Below are positions 61,500-64,000 of a stretch of DNA of 64,000 nt, one piece after another (position 1 is the first letter of the stretch; each line of letters starts with the position of its first letter). Source of the stretch: Monilinia fructicola (taxonomy: Eukaryota; Ascomycota; Leotiomycetes; Helotiales; Sclerotiniaceae); NCBI GenBank assembly GCA_008692225.1, contig VICG01000004.1, positions 2,957,001 to 3,021,000 on the forward strand, written 5' to 3'. Position numbers and translations under genes: made by a program. A model generated the notes under the pieces. It was not told the DNA's origin. It searched no databases and worked only from the letters and a program-made list of their open reading frames with translations.

Positions 61500-62963
61500 T
61501 CAATGTGAACAACCGCCATCTTCAGAGTCTTCATCATCACTCCCCTTCTTCTCTTTCTTGCTTTTCTTCGCTGGCCCTTTTTTGAACATAGAGTCAAGAG
61601 TCTTTTGACCTTTCTTGAGAACTTCCTGTTTCTTCTTATCCACTTGAACCTGGACCCTTTGTCTTTCATCTGCTCCTAGATCCTGTAAGCGCTTCTCTTC
61701 TTCCTTAAACTCCTTGCTTTCAGGATCTCTTTCAAGTAATCCTTCTAGTAACTTAATCTCAGTAGCCCACATAGATGGATCTTCAACATTCTTTCCATTG
61801 GCATCTTTCTTCTCGTTTGGGGTCTCAAGTACCATGGGCATATTTTGAAAAGGCTCGAATTAATGACATTATGAAAAGCGCGAAGACCAAGAAATCCTGT
61901 TCCGATGTTTGCGTGTAGATCCCGATTAGATGCTAACGGGGACTTGCTATCATTGAGATGTAAAGCCTTCAGGTATTTCAAACCAACGATTTTGGAAAAA
62001 TCATCCATGGTTTTCTTGAACGCTTCGGGTGATCTCAAGTCATACCCTGCAGCAAATGTATGGCAAGTATCCAAACAAACACCAACCCTGGATTTATCAT
62101 CGACGAGAGCGATAATGTCCCGAAGATCTTCCCATGTGCAACCAATCACATTTCCAGCTCCTGCCATATTTTCTAGTAATGTGACGACCGATTTCGTTGC
62201 CTTGTGGGCTTTATTTAATTGAGCTGCAATACGTGCGATTGCTTCAGATCTTGGATTGCCTCCTGTACTTCCGGGATGGAAGTTGTAAAGATTGATACCT
62301 AACTCTTCACAGCGCTTTAGATCGTCCAAGAAACAATCATACGCTTGCTTTGCCTTGACTTCGTCCGGCTGAGCCAAGTTTACAAGATACGAACAGTGTG
62401 GAAGGACATATTTCGAGGCATCGTAATTTTGATCTTTGCAGAAAGTCTTGAATTGATCGCGAGCGTCGGCCGCCAGAGGAGGGTTTACCCATTTTCGTTG
62501 AGATTTGAGGAATAATGCAAAAGCATTACCGCCAATACGTAGCGAATTATTGACTGAGTTTTGAACGCCTACGACAGAAAGTATGAGAAGAATTTACACC
62601 ACAAGATAAGAGCTTGTACCTACCACCAGCAGCAGCACTAACATGGGCTCCGATATGCACAGCCTTCTTTAAAGTCGAAACCAGTGTACGGCCAGCTAAC
62701 GGCATAGTTTCTGCGTTTTTATCTTCCTTTGTTTTCCTCTTTTTAATAGCTTTCTTCTCGTCGATAGTCTCTCCGTCCTGCTTGTCTTCGTCTTCGTCTT
62801 CGTCCTTAAGTTTGCGCTTCACAGATGCAGCCTTTGTAATTTTGGTAACTCGGTCTGGTGAAACAATAGATTCGCCCTCCTCCGTGCTCTCAGCCTTGGT
62901 ATCTTTCCCTCCCTTTCTCGATGCAGAATCCGCAGATTCAGTTTTTAGAATATCTGAGACCAT
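61500..62963 (-). CDS. apn1: AP endonuclease 1 (Apn1 / Nfo type) (two frame breaks)
   Basis: Exons 62963-62624 and 62569-61500, 54-bp intron. A Lys-rich N-terminus with a nuclear-type signal (KKAIKKRKTK) leads into the TIM-barrel endonuclease IV domain: HIGAHVSAAAGG, SLRIGGNAFALFLKSQRKW, NFHPGSTGG, TLLENMAGAGNVIG, VGVCLDTCHTFAAGYD and ALHLNDSKSPLASNRDLHANIGTGFLG (in part). The listed His, Glu and Asp residues bind the three zinc ions. Family members cut DNA 5' to abasic sites in base-excision repair. Two one-base shifts: an A-run at 62519-62523 (one too many) and the region 61843-61851 (one short). Corrected length is 469 aa, ending in a basic/acidic tail (KKSKKEKKGSDDEDSEDGGCSH in part). Confidence 0.88.
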
Positions 62964-63230
62964 ATACTATTAGCATTTCGACCAGATCTTCGAGGGGGCA
63001 TCTTTGCTTTGCGATTGTTGTGGTGGTGACGAGATACAGCTGAAAATAACCTGAACGTCTAGAACGCGCTTTTGAAATCAGATTGACACGCAATCACGTG
63101 ACTAAACTACAATAGATCAAATTCACGCGTCCGAAGGAATTTGTCAGATAACATTTTACATCTCGTATTATATGGTTTGTATATAGACAATTGGGGTATA
63201 AGCTACCTAATTTGCGCACCATCATAATAG
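62964..63230. promoter_or_regulatory. upstream region of apn1
   Basis: A short gap between two minus-strand genes that must hold the apn1 promoter and the 3' end of the RED-like gene. Confidence 0.4.
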
Positions 63231-64000
63231 CTACGACCCGGACGCTTTCCTACTCTCAACTATTTTCATAATATCAGCGGCACTATTCGCATCCCCCTTT
63301 CTCTTCTTTGCACCTCTCTTCCTCTTAGATTTGCCAGTTCCTTTCTCATCTTCATCATCGTCCCCTTCGCCCCATGCTGACAATTTGACTTTTGTCTCAT
63401 CAAAATCAGCTTCGTCCTCGAATCTGCTACTCCCAAATCCCATATCCATATCCTCCATATCACGATCATCTCGCTGTAACATCTTTTTCCGCCGTGCTTC
63501 TTTTGGCGGCTTCTTCTGCTGATTCCGGAGTTTTTGATATAGGGTTGAGAGTGGAGGCTTTCTTGAGAGCAGCAAGAATAGTTGGATCACTAAACGCTTT
63601 TGGTTTGGCCTCGTTATCTGTGGTTGCAGGCTCAGAGTCGCCAAAGTAGTTCCTAGGTTTGCTGGGCAGGGGAGGTGGTGCCATACTTCCAGACTTCGGT
63701 ACTTCTTGAGGTGAATCTCGAGTCTTGTCCTTCTTTCTTTCAGTATCTTCTGTGACTTCTCCATCTTCCGCCCCATCCTCCGATTCCGAGTCTTCTTCTT
63801 CAAGCCCGGCTAACGGATCATAATCATCCCCAGCGTCATCAAATATATCAATATCTTCTTCCTCTGGCTCTGGCTCCGTCGGTACTTCCGGAACTTCCAT
63901 GCCCAATGGTTTCGCACCCTTGTCGGGCATTAATAGACCATTTCCTTTCACAGCTTCCGATTCCAATTGCACCTTTCTGACTTTCCTCTTCTCATTTCCA
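63231..64000 (-). CDS. RED-like splicing factor, C-terminal part (5' end outside window; one frame break)
   Basis: The gene enters from the right edge (frame open from 64000: GNEKRKVRKVQLESEAVKG) and ends at 63231. Blocks: DIDIFDDAGDDYDPLAGLEEE, PSKPRNYFGDSEP, FSDPTILAALKKASTL, then KEARRKKMLQRDDRDMEDMDM (in part), GFGSSRFEDEADFDE, KVKLSAWGEGDDDE and a Lys/Arg-rich tail. The DIF-DDAGDxYxP and GFGSSRFED blocks fit the fungal RED/IK family, part of the spliceosome B complex. A T-run at 63501-63504 (minus-strand AAAA) is one base too long; removing one joins EEAAKEARRKKM in one frame. Identification rests on the C-terminal part only. Confidence 0.62.

Overview
The window looks like nuclear DNA of a filamentous ascomycete. 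The genes carry short spliceosomal introns (about 50-100 bp, GT-AG, often with a CTAAC-like branch site). Fungal-specific families are present (Zn2Cys6 regulator, 2EXR proteins, fused Mad3/Bub1, DUF5672, RED). A 4 kb block of AT-rich DNA has the C-to-T / G-to-A decay typical of repeat-induced point mutation (RIP). Leotiomycetes, possibly Sclerotiniaceae, is my inference from overall character; no search was run.

Layout. 0-6 kb: the C-terminus of Utp20 (ribosome biogenesis), zim17 (mitochondrial Hsp70 escort, minus) and cullin-3 (plus). 6-12 kb: an 8-bp satellite, a very GC-rich amidase (minus) and a Zn2Cys6 regulator (minus). 12.4-16.5 kb: AT-rich repeat island with one RIP-decayed LTR element (12714-16265, matching 5-bp target duplications) that holds a small TA-flanked hairpin MITE and several satellites. 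17.6-23.7 kb: membrane-anchored S33-type peptidase/hydrolase, swd3/WDR5 (minus) and isc1 (plus), the last two divergently transcribed. 25-52 kb: accessory region with scattered 2EXR genes and relics (six loci), a 480-bp PIF/Harbinger-like MITE, an orphan SNF2-type ATPase, a degenerate AAA-type ATPase and, between them, the conserved bub1 kinase. 53-64 kb: secreted cupredoxin-like protein, DUF5672 protein, proline-rich disordered protein, apn1 and the C-terminal part of a RED-like splicing factor.

One point governs every gene model. At least fourteen otherwise well-conserved reading frames or their joins are broken by single-base shifts, nearly all in or beside short homopolymers, in housekeeping and accessory genes alike. 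Correcting each by one base restores family-typical protein and makes total exon length divisible by three. I therefore read them as probable assembly indels, not mass pseudogenisation. By contrast, the 2EXR relics at 28.6, 37 and 43.5 kb also carry in-frame stop codons and look truly dead.

Functionally the genes do not form one pathway or cluster. The conserved genes serve ribosome assembly, mitochondrial import, ubiquitin ligation, H3K4 methylation (COMPASS), sphingolipid turnover, spindle checkpoint, base-excision repair and splicing. The accessory stretches between them are shaped by transposons and 2EXR gene birth and death.
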